Of a stretch of DNA of 24,776 bases, positions 1 to 6,007 are shown in pieces; positions within the stretch are counted from its first letter, which is position 1; each line of letters opens with the position of its first letter. The DNA lies in IMG/VR virus record IMGVR_UViG_3300006920_000233, positions 1 to 24,776 of that record; one strand, 5' to 3'. The translations under genes were made by a program, and so were the position numbers. Under the pieces are notes generated by a model. It was not told the origin of the DNA and made no database searches. It saw only the letters and a list, made by a program, of their open reading frames with translations. This DNA is from a virus.

Positions 1-1002
1 CAAGTGCAAAACACACGAACTATTTTTGAAAATGTAACTTTTGTTAAGCCTTTTAATGGTATAGAGGCAAAAACTGTAAATGGTTTAAAAATAATTGGCT
101 GCTATTTTGCCTCAACTAAAAATGTTTCGGTAAAACTTGAAAATGAATTAATTAATGACAGTGGCGATCATGCTATATTTGCTAATACATTTGACGCTGG
201 AGCAGAGCTAGGGACTATAGCCATAAGGCAACTTAACTCTGGCGGCTTAAAATGCACTAGCAATAAGTTTCTTGCAGGGGATACGCACTACCAAGGATCT
301 TTCCAGCACACCGGGTCAGGAGCAGAGTCAGGGGATACAAGCGTATTAATTTTTAATAACAACAGCTCAGAGAATTGCACAGGCTCTGCAATGTCTTTTA
401 ATTCGGTTTCTCCGGCAACAGTTAAATATATAATAATATCAGACAATCAATTTTCTCTTAATGGAGCAACAGGTATTTTATTTACTGATCCCGGCTATGA
501 CTATATAAGCGATATCATTATAAGCGGAAACAATTTTAATATGGGTGGCGTATCTCCTGTTTCTATTAATTGCGGCAGGCTTTCACGCTCATGCATCGGT
601 GAAAATATACATCTAGGAAACAGCACAGGGGAGACAGGGATAATAGTATCAGAAAATTGTAACGGAATTAAAATAGCACCTCAAAAATTTACGTCAATAA
701 CTGATGAGTGGATTGTTAGCGCATTAGCTGCAAATATAGAATTTACCGGAGGTGCTTGGGAGTCTGGCAGCGAGTCAAGCACGACAAATAGCGCATACGC
801 GGCATTATTCGCAAGTAGCACCATAAATGTTATATTTAACACTCAACTTCCAGCAATACCAAGGATAAATTTAACGCCTGTTTCTGGTGGTGGGGTTTTA
901 AGCGCTTCTTACTCATCTGTAACAACTGCTGGCTTCAACATGATCATTTATGGAGTAACCAGCGGTGGCTCTGTAAGTGTTGAATGGGATGCCTTGTACT
1001 AA
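1..1002 (+). CDS. Tail spike/fibre protein, C-terminal part (5' truncated)
   Basis: The reading frame is open from the first base, so this is the 3' part of a longer gene; the GTG at position 4 is probably internal. The 333 visible residues are rich in short beta-strand-like runs with Asn/Gly/Ser turns (NNNSSENC, ISDNQFSLNG, ISGNNFNMGG), spaced like the coils of a right-handed parallel beta-helix as in pectate-lyase-like tail spikes. The end (about residue 270 on) is a compact beta-rich tail ending WDALY, as in a trimerisation or capping domain. It probably binds or cleaves surface polysaccharide at the virion tail; no catalytic residue can be named. It converges with, and overlaps by 3 nt, the leftward small gene ending at 999, with no terminator between them. 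Confidence 0.75.
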   Translation, partial: QVQNTRTIFENVTFVKPFNGIEAKTVNGLKIIGCYFASTKNVSVKLENELINDSGDHAIFANTFDAGAELGTIAIRQLNSGGLKCTSNKFLAGDTHYQGSFQHTGSGAESGDTSVLIFNNNSSENCTGSAMSFNSVSPATVKYIIISDNQFSLNGATGILFTDPGYDYISDIIISGNNFNMGGVSPVSINCGRLSRSCIGENIHLGNSTGETGIIVSENCNGIKIAPQKFTSITDEWIVSALAANIEFTGGAWESGSESSTTNSAYAALFASSTINVIFNTQLPAIPRINLTPVSGGGVLSASYSSVTTAGFNMIIYGVTSGGSVSVEWDALY

Positions 1003-1124
1003 CCTTCATAATCTGGATGCGGTAGATTTAACTTTTCTATCGTTTCCAATGTCTCATCAAAATACACAGCCTCATCTTTAGTTAGTGGATTTACTATCAG
1101 TTCATTTTCTGCATTATTAATCAT
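999..1124 (-). CDS. Small acidic hypothetical protein (41 aa)
   Basis: A 41-codon ORF starting MINNAENELIVNPLTKDE and ending NLPHPDYEG. It is acidic and has no membrane segment. Its ATG shares ATGA with the stop of the upstream membrane micro-ORF (1121-1228), and an AGAGGG Shine-Dalgarno lies about 9 nt upstream, so translational coupling is likely. Its stop overlaps the stop of the convergent tail-spike gene, which makes it the last gene of the leftward transcription unit. No family is recognised. Support comes from the RBS, the coupling and the protein-like composition. Confidence 0.5.
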   Translation of the reverse strand: MINNAENELIVNPLTKDEAVYFDETLETIEKLNLPHPDYEG

Positions 1125-1228
1125 GACTTGCCCTCTTTATTAAAAATTAAATTCTCGCTTATAACATCGAAATAACTAACAATACAAACGCCAATTATTC
1201 CAAATAAATACCATGTTATAAATATCAT
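1121..1228 (-). CDS. Single-span membrane micro-protein (35 aa)
   Basis: A 35-aa ORF beginning MIFITWYLFGIIGVCIVSYF, a single hydrophobic helix covering residues 2-20, followed by a short charged tail ending NKEGKS. An AGGA Shine-Dalgarno sits 7-8 nt before the ATG. Its stop overlaps the next start as ATGA. The product should lie in the inner membrane. Function is unknown; such phage micro-proteins may be holin-like, superinfection-exclusion or host-takeover peptides, but nothing here decides between them. Confidence 0.5.
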   Translation of the reverse strand: MIFITWYLFGIIGVCIVSYFDVISENLIFNKEGKS

Positions 1229-1250
1229 TAGTTATTCCTTATTTGCCTAC

Positions 1251-1580
1251 CTATTCGTAATTACTGTGAAGCTCGTCTATCTGGTTTTGAAGATTATCTA
1301 CTTTCTTTATAAACCCGCTAATGGCTATCTCTTCGCGCTTAACTGATAGTTTTCCTATTGCTTGCTTTGCAATCTCTTTGATTAGGTCACGATTATAAGC
1401 GAACATATCAGTCGCATCGCGGTTGTCCTTGCTACTAAAAGCAACAATAGAAACTACATCTGTCGTTCCCTGTATTTCAATTAGCTTCATAAAGTTGTTG
1501 GCAGCAGCGTGAATCTCTTGTGATAACTTTTCTCTTGCGCCTTTTCTGATGCGCTCATCAATGGTATTTACTTTGCTCAT
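1251..1580 (-). CDS. Hypothetical protein (109 aa), mostly helical
   Basis: It begins MSKVNTIDERIRKGAREKL behind a good GGAG Shine-Dalgarno 8 nt upstream. The sequence is charged and mostly helix-forming, with one beta-like hydrophobic stretch (DVVSIVAFSS, about residues 41-50) and a C-terminal heptad-like segment (VDNLQNQIDELH). No signal peptide or membrane span is seen. It follows rha in the leftward unit, with an inverted repeat (1619-1654) in the gap between them. Not assigned to a family. Confidence 0.6.
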   Translation of the reverse strand: MSKVNTIDERIRKGAREKLSQEIHAAANNFMKLIEIQGTTDVVSIVAFSSKDNRDATDMFAYNRDLIKEIAKQAIGKLSVKREEIAISGFIKKVDNLQNQIDELHSNYE

Positions 1581-1618
1581 TTTTATTCTCCAAATTTCTA
1601 TCTAAGTTTAAATTGGAA

Positions 1619-1654
1619 TAAATAGACACTTCCACTCTCTATATCGTCTATTTA
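1619..1654. repeat. 9-bp perfect inverted repeat between rha and the 109-aa gene
   Basis: TAAATAGAC (1619-1627) and GTCTATTTA (1646-1654) are perfect inverted copies 18 nt apart. The stem is AT-rich and no clear U-tract follows on the leftward strand, so it is at best a weak terminator or processing hairpin. It could also be a protein-binding dyad upstream of the 109-aa gene. Confidence 0.35.
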
Positions 1655-1690
1655 ATCTTGTTGTGTTCGTTATTTTAAGGTTTAGGGTTA

Positions 1691-2170
1691 TTATAGACCT
1701 AGTTTTAATTGCACTTTATCGACAAGCTCCAATACTGATTTGTCATGTGCTTTTTTCTGCTTATTAATCTGCCTACCGAACAAGCTCCATTCACTGCCTA
1801 GCTTTTTAAGCTCCTTTCCTTGGTTTGACAATCTAGTCATTTCTGAGTCAACATTTAATAAGCCTTTTTCCATTTCATTAAATGCACGAATAAATTTAAT
1901 TTTCCACTCTAAAGCCTTTTTTCCACTTAGTGACATAGCCACTAATGAAAACCCATCTCTTGTCATGTTGAAACATTGTAAAACTTTATTTTGTGGCGAG
2001 GTGTAAGAGGAGCGAAAGAAATGTTGCGCTCCGAATTCTGGCTCACTTTCCACTAATTCATCAATGCGCTTCATAATATATCTATGACCTCCCGATACAT
2101 TAAAGTGCTCAAATACAACCTTGGAGTTAGTCATTAACTCGCCATTGCTAATTTTTACTAAATCATTCAT
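1691..2170 (-). CDS. rha: Rha family phage regulatory protein
   Basis: This 159-aa protein matches the phage pRha regulatory family (Phage_pRha). The signature is visible at residues 69-76 and 85-94 (NMTRDGFS, KKALEWKIKF), after an N-terminal segment with HRYIMKRIDEL (about 29-39). The C-terminus is a basic coiled-coil-like tail (from about residue 110). Known members are DNA-binding regulators first described in phi80/P22-type phages, which interfere with growth in hosts lacking IHF. An AAGG Shine-Dalgarno precedes the ATG. It has its own near-consensus promoter with an internal dyad (2201-2229), so it is probably expressed independently of the long leftward operon. Confidence 0.88.
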   Translation of the reverse strand: MNDLVKISNGELMTNSKVVFEHFNVSGGHRYIMKRIDELVESEPEFGAQHFFRSSYTSPQNKVLQCFNMTRDGFSLVAMSLSGKKALEWKIKFIRAFNEMEKGLLNVDSEMTRLSNQGKELKKLGSEWSLFGRQINKQKKAHDKSVLELVDKVQLKLGL

Positions 2171-2200
2171 TTTTTAACCTTGTTAATTGGTGATTATCAA

Positions 2201-2229
2201 ATAATACAACTCCTATCATGAGTTGTCAA
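2201..2229 (-). promoter_or_regulatory. rha promoter with operator-like dyad in its spacer
   Basis: Read leftward, TTGACA (complement of 2224-2229), a 17-nt spacer and TATTAT (complement of 2201-2206) form a near-consensus sigma70 promoter 31 nt from the rha start. The spacer region carries a perfect dyad, ACAACTC (2206-2212) and GAGTTGT (2220-2226), 7 nt apart, whose arms overlap both boxes. A bound protein would block RNA polymerase. Rha itself is one candidate ligand, which is inference. Confidence 0.6.
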
Positions 2230-2252
2230 ATTTAATTTTCATCAACACAATA

Positions 2253-2888
2253 TCACATTAATTCTCTAATTTTTTTATTTATCCTTGCTGTTTCTGCTTT
2301 TATATCTGATATTTCAGGGTATTGCTCTTTTAAAGATTTGTGATTTACATCGCATTCAAGCCACTCAACTTTATCAATCCCCACTTCTTCAATTAGCCGC
2401 TGCCTGTATTCAGCCCTCATGCCTGAGTTATGAGCATTACACTTGTAGCATTGCATTCTTAAATTGGCCAACATAAACCGCCTTGGATCAACTTGCTTTT
2501 GTGGGATAAAATGACCAACATGAAAGGCTTGTCCAGAATCTTCATGATGCTGTTTTTTGCCACACGTATAACACGGCTCACCCTTTCTTAAATAATGCTT
2601 GATGTATTTGTGTAATGCAGTTTTGAGGTTGTCATAAAATCCATTTTTGCCAGTGCGCGTTTTAATTGATTCTTTACGTCTCCTAGTCTCTTTATTAAAG
2701 GCTTTAACCTCTTTGGCTAGTGCTTGTTTAGCTTTGTTGTTTTCTCGCGTTATTCGCTTTGACGTTTCTTTATTTGCCCATTCAATAGCATCGTTATAGC
2801 TACAGAAATTTCCTTTGGGCGTTTTGATTAATGTATCGGCTTGTTGATATTCACCGTGACACTTACATTTCCTTTTGGCGACTGTCAT
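2253..2888 (-). CDS. ninG: NinG-like recombination protein (Rap family)
   Basis: The 211-aa product fits the lambda NinG/Rap family, a structure-specific endonuclease that helps phage recombination. An N-terminal Cys cluster (C8, C10, C29) is followed by a long basic helix (about 38-80). An HNH-like zinc core follows: C106xxC109, HVGHF (123-127), then C147xxC150NAHNSG. The upstream in-frame ATG at 2900 is possible, but 2888 is preferred because it overlaps the stop of the preceding zinc-protein gene as TAATG. In lambda, nin genes follow O and P in the rightward operon; here NinG is in the leftward operon, away from the replication genes. Confidence 0.85.
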   Translation of the reverse strand: MTVAKRKCKCHGEYQQADTLIKTPKGNFCSYNDAIEWANKETSKRITRENNKAKQALAKEVKAFNKETRRRKESIKTRTGKNGFYDNLKTALHKYIKHYLRKGEPCYTCGKKQHHEDSGQAFHVGHFIPQKQVDPRRFMLANLRMQCYKCNAHNSGMRAEYRQRLIEEVGIDKVEWLECDVNHKSLKEQYPEISDIKAETARINKKIRELM

Positions 2889-3058
2889 TATTTCAACCAT
2901 TCCATAACTTTAGATATAAACGATTTATTCTCACTAGCCTTTCGACCACACTCAAAACAAAGCTTTTTACCTCTGCGTTGAGGGTAATATAAATCGCCTG
3001 AATTGATAGCGTGACCTCTTTTACATTCAGTGTTTCTTTGTGCTCGTTTTGAGTTCAT
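2888..3058 (-). CDS. Small zinc-binding protein (56 aa)
   Basis: This 56-aa basic protein has a clear metal-ligand pattern: C12xxxH16 near the N-terminus and C34xxC37 after a 17-residue insert containing LYYPQRRGKKL. The arrangement resembles short phage HNH-like/zinc-knuckle proteins of the type C-x-x-G-H...C-x-x-C. It ends FISKVMEWLK, and its stop is coupled to ninG (TAATG). It may act with NinG on DNA or be a nucleic-acid-binding accessory, which is inference from neighbourhood. No HNH catalytic triad is evident. Confidence 0.6.
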   Translation of the reverse strand: MNSKRAQRNTECKRGHAINSGDLYYPQRRGKKLCFECGRKASENKSFISKVMEWLK

Positions 3059-3076
3059 GATTACTTATCCTTAAAT

Positions 3077-3265
3077 TTAATCCCAATCGCGCATCATCAC
3101 AAAGTCGATGTTACTTAACCCTGTAAAATCCCATTCATCTAATTCAGCCTTTGGTATATCAACCTTTTTACCGTCTTTGTAATACTGGTTTTCAGAGGCA
3201 TTATTTTTATTTATTTCTGCTCTTTGCTCTTGTAGCTCATAAACATCTTCTACGTTAATTTTCAT
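3077..3265 (-). CDS. Hypothetical protein (62 aa)
   Basis: A highly charged, acidic 62-aa protein (MKINVEDVYELQEQRAEINK...) with a helical N-terminal half and an aromatic C-terminus ending MMRDWD. It starts 2 nt after the stop of the NinB-like gene, with an AAGG-type Shine-Dalgarno inside the end of that gene. No family is recognised. Confidence 0.5.
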   Translation of the reverse strand: MKINVEDVYELQEQRAEINKNNASENQYYKDGKKVDIPKAELDEWDFTGLSNIDFVMMRDWD

Positions 3266-3267
3266 AA

Positions 3268-3711
3268 TTAAGCCTTATAATCCAAATTTAAACCCATAGC
3301 TCCAAAGTGATTTTGTAAATCATCTCTAAGCCTATTGTGCATCGGTGTATCAAATAATCTTGTTACTGGTAGCATTTCCATTTCAAGAAGCTGATGTTCG
3401 TAACTTAATTGAAAATAACCTTTAGCATTTAACCCTTCACCGATTAACGGCCCCATATATTCATGCGCTAAAAGTATCGGCATTCCAAAGGTAAATTTTA
3501 TATACCTTGTTGTTTCAGGAATAGTTAACGCTAGTATATTGGATATTTCAGGTATCCAAGCCTGATAAGCCGCATTAGCTGGCAAGCTTCGTTTCTTTTT
3601 TCTATCAGAAATATTAAGTACAAATTTCTTTTGAGGATTAGCGCCCAGGAACACATCTATTTTTCTGTAAACGTCCTGCCTAAGTGTTAATGATATCGGT
3701 TCATTTTTCAC
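3268..3711 (-). CDS. NinB-like recombination-associated protein (tentative)
   Basis: This 147-aa protein starts at a GTG that overlaps the previous stop as GTGA. After an N-terminal beta/alpha segment comes FVLNISDRKKKRSLPANAA (about 30-48), resembling the R-S-L-x-Q-N-x-x-Y/W motif of lambda NinB/YbcN-type proteins. These bind ssDNA and assist annealing recombination. Downstream residues (IPEISNILALTIPETTRYIK) fit the helical region that follows in that family. The motif has Pro-Ala where NinB usually has a Gln, so the match is partial. Lying four genes upstream of ninG supports the call. Alternative: an unrelated phage protein. Confidence 0.45.
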   Translation of the reverse strand: MKNEPISLTLRQDVYRKIDVFLGANPQKKFVLNISDRKKKRSLPANAAYQAWIPEISNILALTIPETTRYIKFTFGMPILLAHEYMGPLIGEGLNAKGYFQLSYEHQLLEMEMLPVTRLFDTPMHNRLRDDLQNHFGAMGLNLDYKA

Positions 3712-4016
3712 TTTTCACCCACCCATACATAAGTAACCGGCTGTCCCGATAATTTTCTGTTTATTTCTTTGCGTACCATCTTTCTGTAAAACAACGACCG
3801 TAAACATGCTTGTATTGAAGACCTACTAAACTCTAATTGCTCAACAATATCAGTAAGCAATATCTTCCCATTGGTTTTTATAAGGTCAATAACACCTTCC
3901 ATAATCTCTGGCTTAGTTGCTTTGCGTTTTTTGTGACTCTGTTTTGATGGACATATTTTATTGAACAACTCATCACCAACAACACGATAAACTGATTTAA
4001 CTGCTTCATAATTCAT
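3708..4016 (-). CDS. Winged-helix DNA-binding protein (102 aa)
   Basis: The ATG at 4016 is chosen over a GTG at 4058 because it overlaps the stop of the 31-aa membrane micro-ORF (ATGA) and has a GGTG Shine-Dalgarno. Residues about 40-95 look like a winged helix: ILLTDIVEQLEFSRSSIQAC is helix-turn-helix, then LRSLFYRKMVRKEI and a wing ending VTYVWVG. A basic linker (SKQSHKKRKATKP) precedes it. It is probably a phage transcription regulator, perhaps of this operon; the target is unknown. Confidence 0.6.
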   Translation of the reverse strand: MNYEAVKSVYRVVGDELFNKICPSKQSHKKRKATKPEIMEGVIDLIKTNGKILLTDIVEQLEFSRSSIQACLRSLFYRKMVRKEINRKLSGQPVTYVWVGEK

Positions 4017-4108
4017 GACATCACCAACGTAATAAGATAAATAGAAGATAATGCGCACAATGCTATAACTGTAATTACTCGCAAACCTCTTTTAGTTCTT
4101 AATTTCAT
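4013..4108 (-). CDS. Membrane micro-protein (31 aa)
   Basis: A 31-aa ORF with a strongly basic N-terminus (MKLRTKRGLR) followed by one hydrophobic helix (VITVIALCALSSIYLITLVM), in classic positive-inside orientation. It has one of the best Shine-Dalgarno sequences in the operon (AAAGGAG, 7-8 nt spacing), and its stop overlaps the next ATG (ATGA). It could be a real inner-membrane peptide or a leader peptide that couples translation of the winged-helix gene. Function is unknown. Confidence 0.5.
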   Translation of the reverse strand: MKLRTKRGLRVITVIALCALSSIYLITLVMS

Positions 4109-4109
4109 T

Positions 4110-4334
4110 TTATAGCTCCTTTTGTGCAATCTCTTTGTTTATTTGGTTGACCGTCCACTGAAGTGTTTGCCCTTTTTTTAGCTTCCATACTTTAGAGTAA
4201 AATTCCTTTTCATCAGTTTTACATTCTTCACAGCCAGCCACATCAAGCATGCCGCCAGACGGAAAGAATGAAACTTCAAAATGATAACCCTTTAGTTGCT
4301 CTCTAATTTCATCTTCTGCATATGTTAAAATCAT
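4110..4334 (-). CDS. Hypothetical protein (74 aa)
   Basis: An alpha/beta 74-aa protein with a CEEC motif at residues 35-38 (AGCEECKTDEKEF) after a glycine turn (FFPSGGML), and a helical C-terminus. A GGAG Shine-Dalgarno lies 5 nt before the ATG. The CxxC pair could be redox-active or bind half a zinc site. It starts one base after the 79-aa gene ends, and its own stop is one base before the 31-aa micro-ORF. No family is recognised. Confidence 0.55.
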   Translation of the reverse strand: MILTYAEDEIREQLKGYHFEVSFFPSGGMLDVAGCEECKTDEKEFYSKVWKLKKGQTLQWTVNQINKEIAQKEL

Positions 4335-4335
4335 A

Positions 4336-4575
4336 CTAACTCCAAATCGCTTTATTAATCGAACTCTTCAAGCTCACAGGCTCAAAATCCTTCACACTAA
4401 ACGTTTCATCTTCGTCATAGTCACCGTTATCAAGATGAGCTAACCACAGACTATAAGCTTTATCTTCTGCCTCAGGTTTGGTATCACCTTCAGTACAAAA
4501 TAAGCCTTTATTACAAGCTGCATACCATTTACCATTTGAGTATTTATATTTTATTGAGTCTTTAAAGTTACTCAT
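4336..4575 (-). CDS. Hypothetical protein (79 aa)
   Basis: The start MSNFKDSIKYKYSNGKWY is preferred over an in-frame ATG 27 nt upstream, because AGAGG lies at suitable spacing and the preceding membrane gene ends one base away. The N-terminal half (IKYKYSNGKWYAACNKGLFC, then TKPEAEDKAYSLWLAHL) has a strand-strand-helix pattern loosely like a HicB-type fold. The C-terminus is acidic (DYDEDETFSV). No partner toxin is visible. Unassigned. Confidence 0.55.
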   Translation of the reverse strand: MSNFKDSIKYKYSNGKWYAACNKGLFCTEGDTKPEAEDKAYSLWLAHLDNGDYDEDETFSVKDFEPVSLKSSINKAIWS

Positions 4576-4576
4576 T

Positions 4577-4753
4577 TTATTTATTCCTCTTAAATAGTCC
4601 ACTTATAGGCATTAGCACAGCCCACAGAAGCACGCTAATCCCAAAAGGTGCATCTCTGTCACACAATGTAGAGCCTTCCTTTACTGAGCTTGCAAAGCTA
4701 AAGCCGCAAAATATATACCAAGCAATAAATAAACAATAATAAAATTCTTTCAT
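4577..4753 (-). CDS. Small membrane protein (58 aa)
   Basis: This 58-aa protein begins MKEFYYCLFIAWYIFCGFSF, a hydrophobic segment that could be a signal anchor. A short loop follows with Cys32 and DRDAPFG, then a second hydrophobic segment (ISVLLWAVLMPISGLF) and a basic end (KRNK). It probably spans the membrane twice. GGAG lies 8 nt upstream. Function is unknown; it sits among other small proteins of the leftward operon. Confidence 0.55.
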   Translation of the reverse strand: MKEFYYCLFIAWYIFCGFSFASSVKEGSTLCDRDAPFGISVLLWAVLMPISGLFKRNK

Positions 4754-4776
4754 CTCTCTTACTCCGTTAGTTGTTG

Positions 4777-5025
4777 TTAAATATCAAAATGCTCTTTAAA
4801 TATCGCTACCATTTCAAACATAATCTCATTTGCGTTATTGGTTAACTCAAAGTGATCTCTTGCTATTTTTAGAGTCTGCACTTCGTCAGTTTTAATATTA
4901 AATTGATCGTGCAAAAAGTCATTTATACTATCGGAATCACTGATTTTCGACCCCTCTATTGTTGAAATTAAATCAAATAACTTTTTAAGGTAGTTCTTTT
5001 CTAACTTTGTTAGTTTGTTACTCAT
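4777..5025 (-). CDS. Hypothetical helical protein (82 aa)
   Basis: An all-helical, acidic 82-aa protein (LEKNYLKKLFDLISTIEG at residues 8-25; NEIMFEMVAIFKEHFDI at the end). It has no cysteines and no membrane span. A GAGAG Shine-Dalgarno precedes the ATG, and the spacer upstream carries the AACTAA motif that recurs in this operon. No family is recognised. Confidence 0.5.
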   Translation of the reverse strand: MSNKLTKLEKNYLKKLFDLISTIEGSKISDSDSINDFLHDQFNIKTDEVQTLKIARDHFELTNNANEIMFEMVAIFKEHFDI

Positions 5026-5046
5026 AATCTACTCTCTGTTTAGTTG

Positions 5047-5346
5047 TTAGTTGGTCTGTTTAACTTCAATCCATTTTTTCTTTTTTGTGACCTTTAGTGC
5101 GAATTTTAATTTATCTAATTGCTTTTCTAAGTCTTCAATATCGCTTTCCATTCTTTCAATTGCTGGCTTTCTGTTAAAGTGATAACCATCAAAATAATGA
5201 TCGTAAGTTCCACGCCCTTCATTCCCAACGGCAGCCCTGGCGTCTTTTTCATCTCCATAACCGGTTAGTATTTTATACTCAACGTGTTGCTGTCTGTTTA
5301 TTACCTCTACCGTAGTAGGGTTTGTATATCCGAATGTAAACTTCAT
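5047..5346 (-). CDS. Hypothetical protein with C-terminal coiled coil (99 aa)
   Basis: The N-terminal half is beta-rich and aromatic (MKFTFGYTNPTTVEVI, then TYDHYFDGYHFNRKP). Residues about 62-85 form a clear heptad coiled coil (AIERMESDIEDLEKQLDKLK), and the C-terminus is basic (TKKKKWIEVKQTN). An AAGGG Shine-Dalgarno lies about 10 nt upstream. This suggests an oligomer with a nucleic-acid-facing tail, which is inference. No family is recognised. Confidence 0.55.
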   Translation of the reverse strand: MKFTFGYTNPTTVEVINRQQHVEYKILTGYGDEKDARAAVGNEGRGTYDHYFDGYHFNRKPAIERMESDIEDLEKQLDKLKFALKVTKKKKWIEVKQTN

Positions 5347-5375
5347 TCTTCTATCCCTTCTTGGTGTTTGTTAAA

Positions 5376-5558
5376 TTAACTTCTATTTCTACAATTAACT
5401 TTAAAATCTGCAACGGCATCGTCAACAGTTCGACCAAAGCCAAATAACCCATTAGGCATTTCACCGATAGATACACACCATTTATCACCATCTTCATACA
5501 AGCTAGCTGTTATTTTATACCCTGCATTGCCTAAGTTTATTTCTATGTTATCTTTCAT
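5376..5558 (-). CDS. HicB-like single-domain protein (60 aa)
   Basis: The whole 60-aa sequence fits the partial RNase H-like HicB fold: strands ITASLYEDGDKW and CVSIGEMPNGLFGFG, then the helix TVDDAVADFKVNC. HicB proteins are usually antitoxins for a HicA toxin, but no HicA-sized partner with its conserved histidine is adjacent, and there is no C-terminal DNA-binding domain. It is probably a stand-alone phage HicB-like protein, whose role could include neutralising a host HicA (inference). GGGGA is about 9 nt upstream. Confidence 0.5.
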   Translation of the reverse strand: MKDNIEINLGNAGYKITASLYEDGDKWCVSIGEMPNGLFGFGRTVDDAVADFKVNCRNRS

Positions 5559-5596
5559 TATTCATTCCCCTGTTTTGTTTGATGTGGTTAGTTACT

Positions 5597-5785
5597 TTAG
5601 CGCTGAATTGCTACGTTATATTTAACTACTGTAGCCTTGCTTAACTCAGCATTATAGAATCCCTTGTCTTTACCAGAAATAACTTTATCCTTTGCCTGGA
5701 ATTCATTGATAGCCAAAACCTCCTTGAACTCAACGGGATAATCTAACCAATGTATCTCTACTTTGTATTGATGTTTAACTTCCAT
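5597..5785 (-). CDS. Hypothetical protein (62 aa)
   Basis: A small alpha/beta protein (MEVKHQYKVEIHWLDYPVEF) with strands at both ends and a central helix (NEFQAKDKVISGKDKG). AAGGG precedes the ATG at about 8 nt. The spacer before it (5786-5813) contains the ACTAATCAAAC motif shared with the next spacer upstream. No family is recognised. Confidence 0.5.
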   Translation of the reverse strand: MEVKHQYKVEIHWLDYPVEFKEVLAINEFQAKDKVISGKDKGFYNAELSKATVVKYNVAIQR

Positions 5786-5813
5786 TACTCTGCCCTTCTT
5801 GTGGTTTGATTAG

Positions 5814-5963
5814 TTAATCGTCTACGCTAAGTAATTCGCCAGCCAGTGATATTAAGTCAGCCGCCAACTCTTTAGCTTCTTTCGCGTTAAGCGTCCCCGT
5901 TTCAACTTCATCTACCCTAACCTCTACAAACTTATTGCTTATCCAGTGTAAATTTAAATTCAT
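5814..5963 (-). CDS. Small acidic hypothetical protein (49 aa)
   Basis: A 49-aa ORF starting MNLNLHWISNKFVEVRVDEV, with a helical, leucine- and acid-rich C-terminus (AKELAADLISLAGELLSV). The N-terminal part alternates polar and hydrophobic residues like a beta hairpin. A purine-rich AGAGAG lies about 8 nt upstream. It keeps the one-direction gene order and typical spacing of the operon. Unassigned. Confidence 0.5.
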   Translation of the reverse strand: MNLNLHWISNKFVEVRVDEVETGTLNAKEAKELAADLISLAGELLSVDD

Positions 5964-6007
5964 TTTTTTATCTCTCTATTTGTTTGATTAGTTATTAACT
6001 GAGATAA

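Noticed and set aside
4336-5558. HicA-HicB toxin-antitoxin pair
   Set aside because: One HicB-like protein is seen, but no neighbouring small basic HicA with the needed His-containing double-stranded-RNA-binding fold.
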